NCBI RefSeq assembly: GCF_027924405.1
Contig: NZ_AP026978.1
Location: 5,518,001-5,582,000 of the forward strand
Source of the DNA: Nocardia sputorum
GTDB lineage: Bacteria; Actinomycetota; Actinomycetes; Mycobacteriales; Mycobacteriaceae
Length of the DNA: 64,000 nucleotides
Direction: 5' to 3'
Below the pieces are notes generated by a model. It searched no databases. It saw only the letters and a program-made list of their open reading frames with translations, and was not told the DNA's origin. Shown piece after piece: positions 24,491 through 32,695 of the stretch (positions within the stretch are counted from its first letter, which is position 1; each line of letters begins with the position of its first letter). Both the position numbers and the translations under genes were made by a program.

Positions 24491-25927
24491 TCAGAAATCG
24501 ATGACAGCGGTGGCGAAGCCGTCGATCGCCACAACGGGCTCGCCGAGCGGTGCGGCTCGCAAACCATCGAACCCCACCTGCTCGACAGAAATCGGTACGG
24601 ACGTCGCGATGGTGACCGTCAGGGGTGCGTCGAACTTATTGACCAGCAGAAGCTTTCGTCTGCCGGAAGCGGTGACGAAAGCTCGTGCGTGAAAGCGTGG
24701 ATCGGGGTAGGCGGTGCTGGTCGCGGCCAGCTGATCGCCCGGGCCGAAATGCCGCAGCAATAAGGCCAGGGCTTCGTAACGCAGGTTCGGGGCGCCGGTC
24801 TCCCAGTCGATCAGCGATGTGCCGGGGATCATGCCGGGGTAGTCCATGAATTCGGCGATGCCGACCAAGTCGACCCCGAGCGCGACCAGCTCGGCCCAGA
24901 GGTAGGACTGCACCGCGGCGCTGAGTGCCCAGTAATCATCGGGAATCTCCGGGCTCGGATTCATGAGGTCGGCCGGGAACGTGCCGATCTCGTTGATGAA
25001 CGTCGCCGCGTCCGGCGCGAGCCTGCGCCGGATACCTTCGATGAACCGTGCCTGGTCCAGGAAACCATCCGCTCGCGCGAAGAAGATGTCGCGCAAGTGC
25101 GCGGCCGGCGCGTTGCCCTCCGGCCCGAACGGATTGACGATGTCCGGCTGGGCGTAGAAGTGGTAGGAGAAAGCGTCGACCGGAACGCCGGGACGATGAT
25201 TGGCCGGATCCAGGAAATTCCAGTAGTACTCGGGATTGCGGTGGATGTGGCTCAGCGACAATCCGACGAATTTCATCTCGGGATCCAGCGGGCGAAGACG
25301 TTCCACGACCGCGTCATAGAGTCTCGTGTAGGCCTCCGGTCCGATCCGGTGCCCGAGGTCCGGCTCGCACAGGACTTCCCAATATGCGAAGCGGTAATGA
25401 TGCCCCGACTCGTGGCGACGCCCCAGTTCGTCGGTGAACCCACCCGCGATATACCAACTGGCGACACGGTAGAAGTAATCCGCCACCTCGGTGAAGGTGG
25501 GATCGCGGAATTCGGTGCCCCGCTCGTAGTCCCAATGGATCTCGTCGCGGTTCTCCGCTACGGCCACGGGCTCGTCGGTGCGGAACATCCAGGCCGGAAT
25601 GGTCGCGAAATTCGCGACGACCGGCCGGCCTTCCGCGGCGTCCATGAAGTCCTCGACCAGGGGATCGAGCAGCTGGAAATCCCAGAATGTCTCGGTCGCC
25701 GTGGGCGGGGTCAGCTCGGCGACCGAGATGCGCGGGTGGGAATACCACGGCAGGAACCGAACGAGGTCGGCGTCGAGCGCGCGCAGCGCGGCGAAGGCTT
25801 TGTCGTGGATCGGCGAATTCCGGCGCAGCGGCGGAGCGGTCCACACGTGCGTTGTCAGTGTGGTGCGCGAGGTGCCGGTGGTGGCGGTCCAGTCGATGCG
25901 AACCGGATTCGCGGGTGCGCTTGTCAT
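24491..25927 (-). CDS. Glycoside hydrolase, clan A (GH39-like)
   Basis: A 478-residue TIM-barrel glycosidase without signal peptide. The acid/base Glu188 is in YWEVLCEPDLG (equivalent to the W-N-E-P motif, here with Cys in place of Asn). The nucleophile is Glu313 in TFINEIGTF. FSYHFYAQ and the C-terminal beta-sandwich (RKLLLVNKFDAPLTVTI) agree with GH39/GH5-type enzymes. The Asn-to-Cys change beside the acid/base is unusual for clan A. Its ATG overlaps the stop of the TetR gene (ATGA), so both are translated together and the TetR presumably controls it. Substrate may be a plant or fungal glycoside; this is inference. Confidence 0.75.
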   Translation of the reverse strand: MTSAPANPVRIDWTATTGTSRTTLTTHVWTAPPLRRNSPIHDKAFAALRALDADLVRFLPWYSHPRISVAELTPPTATETFWDFQLLDPLVEDFMDAAEGRPVVANFATIPAWMFRTDEPVAVAENRDEIHWDYERGTEFRDPTFTEVADYFYRVASWYIAGGFTDELGRRHESGHHYRFAYWEVLCEPDLGHRIGPEAYTRLYDAVVERLRPLDPEMKFVGLSLSHIHRNPEYYWNFLDPANHRPGVPVDAFSYHFYAQPDIVNPFGPEGNAPAAHLRDIFFARADGFLDQARFIEGIRRRLAPDAATFINEIGTFPADLMNPSPEIPDDYWALSAAVQSYLWAELVALGVDLVGIAEFMDYPGMIPGTSLIDWETGAPNLRYEALALLLRHFGPGDQLAATSTAYPDPRFHARAFVTASGRRKLLLVNKFDAPLTVTIATSVPISVEQVGFDGLRAAPLGEPVVAIDGFATAVIDF

Positions 25928-26547
25928 TTCGTTGTGCTCTTCTGTTGTGGAGGCGGGAATCCGAGTGCAGGCAAGAGAGCTTGATCGACGATGGCCGCCC
26001 GGACGCGCTCGTCGGGCCACCGTCCGGTGTCGATCTGATGCTTGATCACCAGCGCCTCGCCGATATCGCTCACGATCGGTGTGATCAGCGCGGAGTCGAT
26101 CTGCCCCAGTGACGCGTAATGGTCGAGCACCGTCCGGGTGAATCGGCCGCCACGCAGGTCGAAGACATTGTGGTAGAGCGCCTCGACCAGGTCGGGCCGC
26201 CGCTGCCGTTCCGCGAGGACGGCAGCGGCGGCTGCTCCGGTCGGCGCGGACAGCCACTGCGTCAACTGCTCCAGTGCGCGCAGCAGGTCGCCGCGCAGGT
26301 TGCCGCCCGTGGGGGACGGAACTTCGACCGGATACGCCTGCGCCAGGGCCTCGATCAGCAAGTCCTCGACTGTCGGCCAATGCCGGTAGAGCGAGGTCTT
26401 GGCCACACCCGCGCGACGCGCGACTCCCTCCATCGCCAACCGCGCCACCCCCGCCTCGGCGGCCTCGGCGATGACGGCCGCATGACAGTCGGCGCGTAAC
26501 TCGCGCTGGGTCCGGCGCCCCTTCTCAACGGGCTTTCTTGCGTTCAC
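25924..26547 (-). CDS. TetR-family transcriptional regulator
   Basis: A 207-residue TetR protein. HTH: LAMEGVARRAGVAKTSLYRHW. The C-terminal part (GGRFTRTVLDHYASLGQIDS; LVIKHQIDTGRWPDERVRAAI) fits the TetR_C_16/AcrR-like subgroup. Start GTG 26547. It is the first gene of a two-gene operon with the glycoside hydrolase, joined by an ATGA overlap. An AT-rich promoter region containing TAGCTA repeats and the palindrome TTGTAGCTACAA lies directly upstream, indicating autoregulation. Confidence 0.9.
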   Translation of the reverse strand: MNARKPVEKGRRTQRELRADCHAAVIAEAAEAGVARLAMEGVARRAGVAKTSLYRHWPTVEDLLIEALAQAYPVEVPSPTGGNLRGDLLRALEQLTQWLSAPTGAAAAAVLAERQRRPDLVEALYHNVFDLRGGRFTRTVLDHYASLGQIDSALITPIVSDIGEALVIKHQIDTGRWPDERVRAAIVDQALLPALGFPPPQQKSTTK

Positions 26548-26570
26548 AACGCAAATATAGATACGGCAAA

Positions 26571-26594
26571 GTAGCTAGTCAATTGTAGCTACAA
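26571..26594. promoter_or_regulatory. TAGCTA-repeat operator of the TetR-glycoside hydrolase operon
   Basis: GTAGCTA (26571-26577) and the perfect 12-bp palindrome TTGTAGCTACAA (26583-26594) lie just upstream of the TetR start in a locally AT-rich segment. Spacing of two half-turn sites suits a TetR dimer pair. It is also close to the 3' end of ilvD, with which it does not overlap. Confidence 0.55.
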
Positions 26595-26648
26595 AAATAT
26601 AGCTTAGCGACCTCGTTGTGCGGTTGTGACCGCAGAGTCGCGCGGGCG

Positions 26649-28355
26649 TCAGCCGCAGACGGCACCGATCGAGGCCGAGCCGACCAGTTTCGTGTACTTG
26701 GCCAAGACGCCGCGCGTGTAGCGAGGCGGCAGTGGTGCCCAGCCGTCCCGGCGGCGCGCGAGTTCGTCGGCGTCGACCAGCAGGTCGAGAGTGCCCGCGG
26801 CGACGTCGAGCCGGATGGGGTCACCGTCGCGCACGAAGGCGATCGGTCCGCCGTCCACGGCCTCCGGGGCGACATGCCCGACACACAGGCCGGTGGTGCC
26901 GCCGGAGAACCGTCCGTCGGTGAGCAGCAGGACGTCCTTGCCCAGGCCCGCGCCCTTGATGGCCGCGGTGATGGCGAGCATCTCGCGCATTCCGGGACCG
27001 CCTTTCGGTCCCTCGTACCGGATGACGACCACGTCGCCCGCCGCGATCGTGCCGTCTTCCAGCGCGTCCATCGCCGCGCGTTCCCGGTCGAAAACCCGTG
27101 CCGTGCCGGCGAATACGTCGGAATCGAAGCCCGCCGACTTGACGACGGCGCCGTCCGGAGCGAGCGAACCGGACAGGATGGTGATGCCACCGGTCGGATG
27201 GATCGGTGCCGCCATCGCGCGGATCACCTTGCCGTCGGGGTCCGGCGGGGTGATGTCGGCCAGGTTCTCCGCCACCGTCCGTCCCGTCACCGTCAGGCAG
27301 TCGCCGTGCAACAACCCGGCGTCGAGCAGAGCCTTCATCATCACCGGCACGCCGCCGATCCGGTCCACATCGGTCATCACGTGCTTGCCGAAGGGTTTGA
27401 CGTCGGCGAGGTGCGGAACGCGGCGGCCGATGCGCGCGAAGTCGTCCAGCGAGAGATCGACGTTCGCCTCGTGCGCGATGGCCAGTAGATGCAGCACGGC
27501 GTTGGTGGACCCGCCGAACGCCATGACGACCGCGATCGCGTTCTCGAAAGCCGGTTTGGTGAGGATGTCGGCGGGCGTGATCCCCTGCCGGATCAACTCG
27601 ATCACGGCCTCGCCGCTGCGGCGGGCGTAACCGTCGCGGCGGCGGTCGGTCGCTGGCGGGGCCGCGCTGCCGGGCAGCGACATGCCCAGCGCCTCCGCCG
27701 CGCTGGCCATGGTGTTGGCGGTGTACATGCCACCGCACGCCCCTTCGCCCGGGCAGATCGCCCGCTCGATGGCGGCGACGTCCTCGCGGCTCATCAGCCC
27801 CCGGGCGCAGGCGCCGACAGCTTCGAAGGCGTCGATGATCGTCACCTCGCGCTCGCTGCCGTCGGAGAGCTTGGCGATCCCGGGCAGGATCGACCCCGCG
27901 TACAAGAACACGCTCGCCAGGTTCAGCCGGGCCGCGGCCATCAGCATCCCGGGCAGCGACTTGTCGCACCCGGCCAGCAGCACCGAACCGTCGAGCCGCT
28001 CGGCTTGCATCACCGTCTCGACGCTGTCGGCGATCACCTCCCGCGAAACCAAGGAGAAGTGCATCCCCTCGTGGCCCATGGAGATGCCGTCGGACACCGA
28101 GATGGTGCCGAACTGCATGGGAAAGCCGCCGCCGGAGAAGACGCCGTCCTTACAGCCCTGGGCGAGCCGGTCCAGGGACAGATTGCAGGGAGTGATCTCG
28201 TTCCACGAGGAGGCGACGCCGATCTGCGGCTTCTCCCAGTCCGCGTCGCCCATGCCGACCGCGCGCAGCATCCCGCGTGCGGCGGTCTTCTCCAGACCGT
28301 CGGTGACGTCGCGGCTGCGCGGCTTGAGATCGGGAACCTTCGAATTGTCGGGCAT
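26649..28355 (-). CDS. ilvD: Dihydroxy-acid dehydratase
   Basis: IlvD catalyses the dehydration of 2,3-dihydroxy-isovalerate and 2,3-dihydroxy-3-methylvalerate to the 2-keto acids, the third step of valine/isoleucine synthesis. The 568-residue protein is full length. Iron-sulfur cysteines lie in [22 protein letters not shown] and [14 protein letters not shown]. Also seen are the substrate/metal segments [46 protein letters not shown] and [18 protein letters not shown]. The active-site serine region GRFSGG is intact. It is a single gene, divergent from the ClgR-like regulator; no leader peptide or T-box was noticed upstream. Confidence 0.97.
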   Translation of the reverse strand: MPDNSKVPDLKPRSRDVTDGLEKTAARGMLRAVGMGDADWEKPQIGVASSWNEITPCNLSLDRLAQGCKDGVFSGGGFPMQFGTISVSDGISMGHEGMHFSLVSREVIADSVETVMQAERLDGSVLLAGCDKSLPGMLMAAARLNLASVFLYAGSILPGIAKLSDGSEREVTIIDAFEAVGACARGLMSREDVAAIERAICPGEGACGGMYTANTMASAAEALGMSLPGSAAPPATDRRRDGYARRSGEAVIELIRQGITPADILTKPAFENAIAVVMAFGGSTNAVLHLLAIAHEANVDLSLDDFARIGRRVPHLADVKPFGKHVMTDVDRIGGVPVMMKALLDAGLLHGDCLTVTGRTVAENLADITPPDPDGKVIRAMAAPIHPTGGITILSGSLAPDGAVVKSAGFDSDVFAGTARVFDRERAAMDALEDGTIAAGDVVVIRYEGPKGGPGMREMLAITAAIKGAGLGKDVLLLTDGRFSGGTTGLCVGHVAPEAVDGGPIAFVRDGDPIRLDVAAGTLDLLVDADELARRRDGWAPLPPRYTRGVLAKYTKLVGSASIGAVCG

Positions 28356-28428
28356 GGTTTCCCATCATGCTCGGTCCGCTCCGATCGCAGTGGCGACCAC
28401 GCCGAATCCACGCACACCGCCATGTTCG

Positions 28429-28443
28429 TACGCCCAGAGCGTA
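28429..28443. promoter_or_regulatory. Candidate ClgR box upstream of the ClgR-like gene
   Basis: TACGC-ccaga-GCGTA is a perfect palindrome containing CGC-N5-GCG, the core reported for ClgR sites in actinobacteria, 42-56 bp before the ATG of the ClgR-like gene. Autoregulation is a reasonable inference; CGC-N5-GCG alone is frequent in such GC-rich DNA, so the 5-bp arms carry the weight. Confidence 0.45.
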
Positions 28444-28484
28444 ATGCCGGGCAGACCAGCGATCCGGGACCGTACGCTCTGCTC

Positions 28485-28865
28485 ATGAGCGAGCACCCGA
28501 GACTGCACTCGATTCCCGGTGGACGCGACGACCGGCAGCAGGACATGCGGACACCGCCGGAACCCTTGTGGCGCGAGGTGCTCGGCGAACAGTTGCGCAC
28601 GCTGCGGCAGGACCGCAGCGAGACGCTGGTCGAAACCGCTCGCCGGGCGGGCATTTCCCCGCAGTATCTGTCGGAGGTGGAAAGAGGGCGCAAAGAGCCC
28701 TCGAGCGAGATGATCGCCGCCTTGGCCGGCTCCCTCGGCACCACACTGGGCGAACTCACCGGCCAGGTGGCCGACCAGCTGCGGGCCCGGCGCCGGATAG
28801 CACTCTTGCGACGGCCTGCGCCACGTTCCGGCACCGGGCCCACGCTGATGGCCCTGGCGGCCTAG
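28485..28865 (+). CDS. ClgR-like XRE-family regulator
   Basis: A 126-residue XRE protein with the ClgR signature: [42 protein letters not shown], then [17 protein letters not shown]. ClgR in corynebacteria, mycobacteria and streptomycetes activates clpP, clpC and related proteolysis genes. The stop lies within the last codons of the downstream clpP gene on the other strand (4-bp overlap at 28862-28865), so it is physically joined to the clpP pair. A perfect CGC-N5-GCG palindrome precedes it. The C-terminus lacks the usual two-alanine degradation tag but does end in LAA, which resembles an unstable C-terminal signal. Confidence 0.85.
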   Translation: MSEHPRLHSIPGGRDDRQQDMRTPPEPLWREVLGEQLRTLRQDRSETLVETARRAGISPQYLSEVERGRKEPSSEMIAALAGSLGTTLGELTGQVADQLRARRRIALLRRPAPRSGTGPTLMALAA

Positions 28866-29455
28866 TCCCGCCGCCCCAGGACCTGGTCGACGAGGCCGTA
28901 CTCGACCGCGGCCGACGCGGTGAAGACCCGGTCGCGATCGGTGTCGCGCCGTAGCCGCTCCACCGTTTGCCCGGTGTGCTTGGACAGGATCGACTCGATC
29001 TCCGCCCGCATGCGCACCAGTTCGTCGGCCTGCAGGATCAAATCGGGAATCGTGCCCTGCCCGCGCGCGGCGGGTTGGTGCAGCACCACCCTGGCGTGCG
29101 GGAGCATGGCGCGGCGGCCGGGTTCGCCGCCCGCCAGCAGCACCGCGCCCACCGCGATCGCCTGCCCGACGCAGGTGGTCTGCACGGGCGACTGAATGTG
29201 CTGCATCGTGTCGTACACGGCGAGCATGGACGACAGATCCCCGCCCTCACAGTTGATGTAGAGGTTGATCTCCTGCTCCGGGCTTTCCGACTCCAGGTGC
29301 AGCAGCTGCGCGATGAGCGCGTTGGCGACGCCCGAGTCGATCGGCGTGCCGAGGTAGACGATGCGCTCGGCGAGCAGGTGGGAGTAGATGTCGGTGATCC
29401 GCTCGCCGCCGCGCGGATGCTGCGCGATCACATTGGGAATGGTGTAGGTACTCAT
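28862..29455 (-). CDS. clpP: ClpP-like protein lacking the catalytic serine
   Basis: A 197-residue ClpP-fold protein with the usual N-terminus ([18 protein letters not shown]) and core ([23 protein letters not shown]). The nucleophile segment reads [12 protein letters not shown] where active ClpP has GQAAS-M/A-G; the serine position is Ala101. His126 (LHQP) and Asp171 (RRDTDRD) are kept. It should therefore assemble but not cleave, probably in a mixed ring with the ClpP encoded at 29826. The ATG at 29455 follows AAAGGA and lies at the edge of a 75-bp repeat array. It is the second clpP of the operon. S-to-A could also be read as a regulatory subunit similar to other non-catalytic ClpP paralogues. 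Confidence 0.9.
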   Translation of the reverse strand: MSTYTIPNVIAQHPRGGERITDIYSHLLAERIVYLGTPIDSGVANALIAQLLHLESESPEQEINLYINCEGGDLSSMLAVYDTMQHIQSPVQTTCVGQAIAVGAVLLAGGEPGRRAMLPHARVVLHQPAARGQGTIPDLILQADELVRMRAEIESILSKHTGQTVERLRRDTDRDRVFTASAAVEYGLVDQVLGRRD

Positions 29456-29470
29456 GCTGTGTCCTTTCCG

Positions 29471-29831
29471 GCATGAGCGGGGCCCTGCGTGGTTACGCTG
29501 CGCTGCCGCCTCCGGGCCTGACCGCTCATGCTGTATCCGATTCCGGCATGAGCGGGGCCCTGCGTGGTTACGCTGCGCTGCCGCCTCCGGGCCTGACCGC
29601 TCATGCTGTATCCGATTCCGGCATGAGCAGGGCCCTGCGTGGTTACGCTGCGCTGCCGCCTCCGGGCCTGACCGCTCATGCTGCGTCCGATTCCGGCATG
29701 AGCAGGGCCCTGCGTGGTCACGCTGCGCTGCCGCCTCCGGGCCTGACCGCTCATGCTGCGTCCGATTCCGGCATGAGCAGGGCCCTGCGTGGTCACGCTG
29801 CGCTGCCGCCTCCGGGCCTGACCGCTCATGC
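29471..29831. repeat. Five tandem 75-bp copies of a 61-bp hairpin element
   Basis: Units begin at 29471, 29546, 29621, 29696 and 29771 with a strict 75-bp period: a 61-bp element bounded by GCATGAGC and GCTCATGC (inverted, 10-bp arms in copies 1-2), then a 14-bp spacer like TGTATCCGATTCCG. Inner GGGCC/GGCCC blocks extend the stem. Copies differ at only a few positions (G/A after the left arm; GGTTACG to GGTCACG; TGTATCC to TGCGTCC). Because 75 is a multiple of 3, both strands stay open as a 25-residue repeat, but this looks incidental. The right-most arm contains the stop codon of the upstream clpP, and the left spacer merges with the ribosome site of the downstream clpP. The array thus separates two coupled genes. 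Confidence 0.92.
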
Positions 29832-30431
29832 CGAGATCCCGATTCGCTGGCGTTGGGGGACGATCTGCCCGAACGAGTCGACGATGTGGTCGACGAAGCC
29901 GTACTCCTTGGCCTGCGCCGCGGTGAACCAGCGGTCGTGCAGCGAATCCTCGTAGATTCGGTCGAACGGCTGGCCGGTGTCCTCGGCGATGATTCCGAGC
30001 ACCGTGTCGACGGTGTAGCGCAGATCGTCGGCTTGGACCTCGACGTCCACGGCGGTGCCGCCGATGCCCGCTGATCCCTGGTGCATCAGCACCCGCGCGT
30101 GCGGCAATGCGAAACGCTTGCCTTTGCTCCCTGACGACAAGAGGAATTGCCCCGCACTGCAAGCCAATCCGAGCGCGAGCGTGGAGACCTCGCACGGCAC
30201 CAGCCGCATCACGTCGCGGATGGCGAGCATCGAGGGAACCGATCCGCCCGGCGAATGGATCCACAGCGAGATACCCGCCTCGGGGTCCTCGGCGGCGAGC
30301 GTGAGCAGCTGGGTCATCAGCAGCGTGCCGTTGTCGTCATCGAGCGCGCCGTCGAGCACGACGATGCGGCGGCTGAGCAGTTGCTCGCGCGCCCGCCAGC
30401 TGAACATCGGGGTCTTGTCATCGTGAGCCAT
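29826..30431 (-). CDS. clpP: ClpP-family protease subunit, complete triad
   Basis: A 201-residue ClpP. Catalytic residues Ser92 ([14 protein letters not shown]), His117 (LMHQGSAG) and Asp162 ([10 protein letters not shown]) are in place; the [12 protein letters not shown] oxyanion segment and FVDHIV end are normal. It lacks a propeptide. The first gene of the clpP pair; its stop is inside the hairpin array. It should supply proteolytic activity of a tetradecamer driven by ClpX/ClpC, perhaps with the serine-less partner. A one-mismatch ClgR-like core (CGC-N5-GCA, 30490-30500) lies about 60 bp upstream. This is not obviously the housekeeping clpP1P2 locus, because clpX and tig are not adjacent. 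Confidence 0.93.
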   Translation of the reverse strand: MAHDDKTPMFSWRAREQLLSRRIVVLDGALDDDNGTLLMTQLLTLAAEDPEAGISLWIHSPGGSVPSMLAIRDVMRLVPCEVSTLALGLACSAGQFLLSSGSKGKRFALPHARVLMHQGSAGIGGTAVDVEVQADDLRYTVDTVLGIIAEDTGQPFDRIYEDSLHDRWFTAAQAKEYGFVDHIVDSFGQIVPQRQRIGISA

Positions 30432-30573
30432 GGCTCCACGGTGCCGCACCAGCGGCACGAAACCGGCTGTCTGCTGCCGTGGGCAGATCCGCTCTCAGCA
30501 GCCGGGCGACCGACGAGCCGGTGCGGCGAGAAGACCGCGCAGCCGCGCCGAATCGCGCCGGGACTGGTGCACT

Positions 30574-30672
30574 ATGCGCATCACGGTAGAAGCCGCGGTG
30601 CGGCTCTACGACGCGCTCGCCGACTGGGCGGAATGGGCCGGAACGGCGCCGCTGTCCGAGCCGAAATCCTGA
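30574..30672 (+). CDS. Possible small protein, 32 aa
   Basis: A short frame MRITVEAAVRLYDALADWAEW followed by AGTAPLSEPKS sits between the clpP promoter and the terminator of the membrane-protein gene. It would form one amphipathic helix. There is no good ribosome site and no recognised family, so it may be chance. Confidence 0.25.
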   Translation: MRITVEAAVRLYDALADWAEWAGTAPLSEPKS

Positions 30673-30699
30673 AGCGCCCGGACGATCCGGCCCGAAGAA

Positions 30700-30742
30700 C
30701 GACGATGCCCGTCGGCGCGGGGTGCGCTGACGGGCATCGTCG
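30700..30742 (-). terminator. Hairpin terminator after the membrane-protein gene
   Basis: CGACGATGCCCGTC (30700-30713) pairs perfectly with GACGGGCATCGTCG (30729-30742), a 14-bp stem with a 15-nt loop. It lies 14 bp after the stop of the gene at 30757-32307 and is well placed to end that transcript; it may also stop transcription from the left. Confidence 0.8.
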
Positions 30743-30756
30743 CCGGGAACTGGGCG

Positions 30757-32307
30757 CTAGGACTCGCGGCCGGCTGTCGAGGCGGAACGCTGCCTGCTGG
30801 TGCGGGCGCGGCGGCGTTCGGCCTGCAACTCGGCGAGTTCCTGCTCGAGGATGTCGGCGACGCGGAACGAACCGGTGTCGTAGATGTCCGGCGTGCGGGC
30901 CGTCGGCGGCTGCGCGATATCGGGCTTGGGGGCGTCCTTGTCGTTCTTGGGCTCCGGCGTCGGGCTGTCGCTCTTGGCTTCCGCCTGCGGGCGGCGCGTG
31001 GCCACCGGGATCTCCGCCGTCGCGACCTCGGTCTCGGCGACCGTGGTGCGGGGCTTGGCCGGGGGCGTCTGCCGGACGACCACCTTCGCTGCGGCGGGCT
31101 CGTCGGCGGGCACCCGCGCGGCCGGACGGTCCTCGGACCTGGCGGCCGCGACCGATGCGGGCTCGCTCGCGACGAGCTTCTTCCCGTTGGCCGACGGCGC
31201 ACTGCCGTTGACGACGCTGTCTTCGACCCGCGTCGACGCGCTGAAGACTTCCATCGCGTCGAGGTCCTCGATCGACTCGGGCAGCAACGGCTTCCGCGGT
31301 GCCTCGACCGGCGCCCATTGGGTCTCGGCCTTCGCCACGGCCACGGGCTGCTCCTCGGAAACCTCCGGAGCGCTGTCGGTTTCGACGACCTCGACGGCCT
31401 CCTGCTCGACGACCTCCACCGGGGGCGCGGCCACCACGGGCCGCGGTTCGGGGTTCACCTGCTCGTGCGGGATGCCCGGCGCCTCGGGCGCGGCGGGCAT
31501 CCGGTACCTGGGCAGCGTGAGCCGGATCTGCTCGGCCGGGTCGGGCAGGTCGCGGACCTGCTCGGTGGCCCTGGCGATGGCGAGGCCGTAGCGGGCGCTC
31601 GCGGCGTCGTGGATGAGCAGCGCGACGCCGATCATCACCGGCGCGATGGCGTGCACGGCCGCGTCGTACCACGCGCCCGCGCGCAGATAGGGGTAGGTGT
31701 TGAGGCTGACGGTCAAGGTCAGCAGGGCCATTTCGGCGGCCGCGACCTGACGGCGGTTGTCCACCACACCCCACTCGGCGACCTTGTTGGTGCCGATCAT
31801 GATGATGATCAGGCAGACGCTGATCATGCCTTCGAGCAGGTAGCTGAACCAGTACAGCGGATCGGTCGCGCCACCGGGAGCGATGTTGTGCTGGACGTTG
31901 ACCGCCGACCACAACATGCCAGCCGCGACGACGCCCGCCAGCGCGCGCAGCGACCAGGACCGATGCCGGTAGAGCGAGGCCAGCTTCGCGTGCGGGCTGG
32001 ATTCGCGCCGTTGCGCGGCAATCGCCTTGCGGGCGAGCAAAAGGTCTCGCATGTCGGCCTTCTCGATCGCTTCGGTGGTCTGCCTGGCGCGGTCGGACGC
32101 CGCGGCGGCCGCCTGCGCCTCTTTCCAGCGCTGTCCACGCTCCTGGGTGCGAATCCGTTCGGCGAGCTCACGTTCGGCATACAGTTCGTCCTCCGACAGC
32201 GCCTCGGTGAGCGCGGGATCGAACTGGTAGGCGAGCCGTCCACGGGCCTTCTCGACCCGCCTCGCCAGCTGTGTAACCTCGTCCTCGATGGGATGTTCGA
32301 TGACCAT
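30757..32307 (-). CDS. Multi-pass membrane protein with long disordered C-terminus (DUF2637-like)
   Basis: A 516-residue protein. An N-terminal 100-residue charged coiled region (IRTQERGQRWKEAQAAAA) precedes four hydrophobic helices: LRALAGVVAAGMLWSAVNVQ, LLEGMISVCLIIIMIGTN, EMALLTLTVSLNTYPYL and HAIAPVMIGVALLIHDA. After them come 230 residues of Pro/Ala/Glu-rich low-complexity sequence and a final predicted helix (ILEQELAELQAERRRA). The membrane part resembles the DUF2637/SpdB-type proteins found on actinobacterial plasmids and transfer loci, but I would not insist on it. GGGGAGC precedes ATG 32307. No transfer genes are nearby; the role is unknown. Confidence 0.7.
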   Translation of the reverse strand: MVIEHPIEDEVTQLARRVEKARGRLAYQFDPALTEALSEDELYAERELAERIRTQERGQRWKEAQAAAAASDRARQTTEAIEKADMRDLLLARKAIAAQRRESSPHAKLASLYRHRSWSLRALAGVVAAGMLWSAVNVQHNIAPGGATDPLYWFSYLLEGMISVCLIIIMIGTNKVAEWGVVDNRRQVAAAEMALLTLTVSLNTYPYLRAGAWYDAAVHAIAPVMIGVALLIHDAASARYGLAIARATEQVRDLPDPAEQIRLTLPRYRMPAAPEAPGIPHEQVNPEPRPVVAAPPVEVVEQEAVEVVETDSAPEVSEEQPVAVAKAETQWAPVEAPRKPLLPESIEDLDAMEVFSASTRVEDSVVNGSAPSANGKKLVASEPASVAAARSEDRPAARVPADEPAAAKVVVRQTPPAKPRTTVAETEVATAEIPVATRRPQAEAKSDSPTPEPKNDKDAPKPDIAQPPTARTPDIYDTGSFRVADILEQELAELQAERRRARTSRQRSASTAGRES

Positions 32308-32695
32308 CAGCGCTCCCCGCACGGGAGAGTCGATGGCAGACAAGTGATCACGAATGGCAACGGCACGTCTCATTCATAGTCGATCCACCGCTACTGGCGA
32401 AACTGTTCATTTGCCATCTCGCAAAACTATTCGGCGCGCCGCGGACGACACACGCGCCGCGAGGTGATTCCCCGCGCGTCGCAGGCATTTCCCCTCCTAC
32501 CGCGCAGCAGACCATTGATCGCTCTATGCTGGAGTGGCGCGCTCTCCCTTCGCGGCGGCGCGTGCGCTCCCGCAGCGCGTTCGGATACGCCGGTGCTGTC
32601 GAGATTCGCCCCTCGGCGGCACCGGGCCCGCCCACACCCCCGGGCCGCGATCATCGCGGCGTGCCGCGCCGGATCCGCGAACAGCTCTCCGTCAC
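32308..32695. other. 388-bp intergenic region
   Basis: Upstream region of the membrane-protein gene and downstream of the TetR gene at 32696, both on the minus strand. An AT-richer segment at 32370-32440 probably holds the promoter. An open minus-strand frame (32348-32635) has no ribosome site and no recognisable domain. Nothing else is seen. Confidence 0.5.

Noticed and set aside
28862-28865. Possible frameshift or annotation error at the ClgR/clpP overlap
   Set aside because: Both stops are genuine and both proteins end at family-normal positions. A 4-bp convergent overlap is acceptable.
29471-29831. CRISPR array
   Set aside because: The repeated unit is 61 bp and the 14-bp spacers are nearly identical, with no cas genes. 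It is a tandem repeat, not a CRISPR.
29454-30264. Repetitive proteins encoded by the hairpin array (25-residue repeats on both strands)
   Set aside because: The repeat length is a multiple of three, so any open unit stays open. No ribosome site, and the structure is better explained as palindromic DNA.
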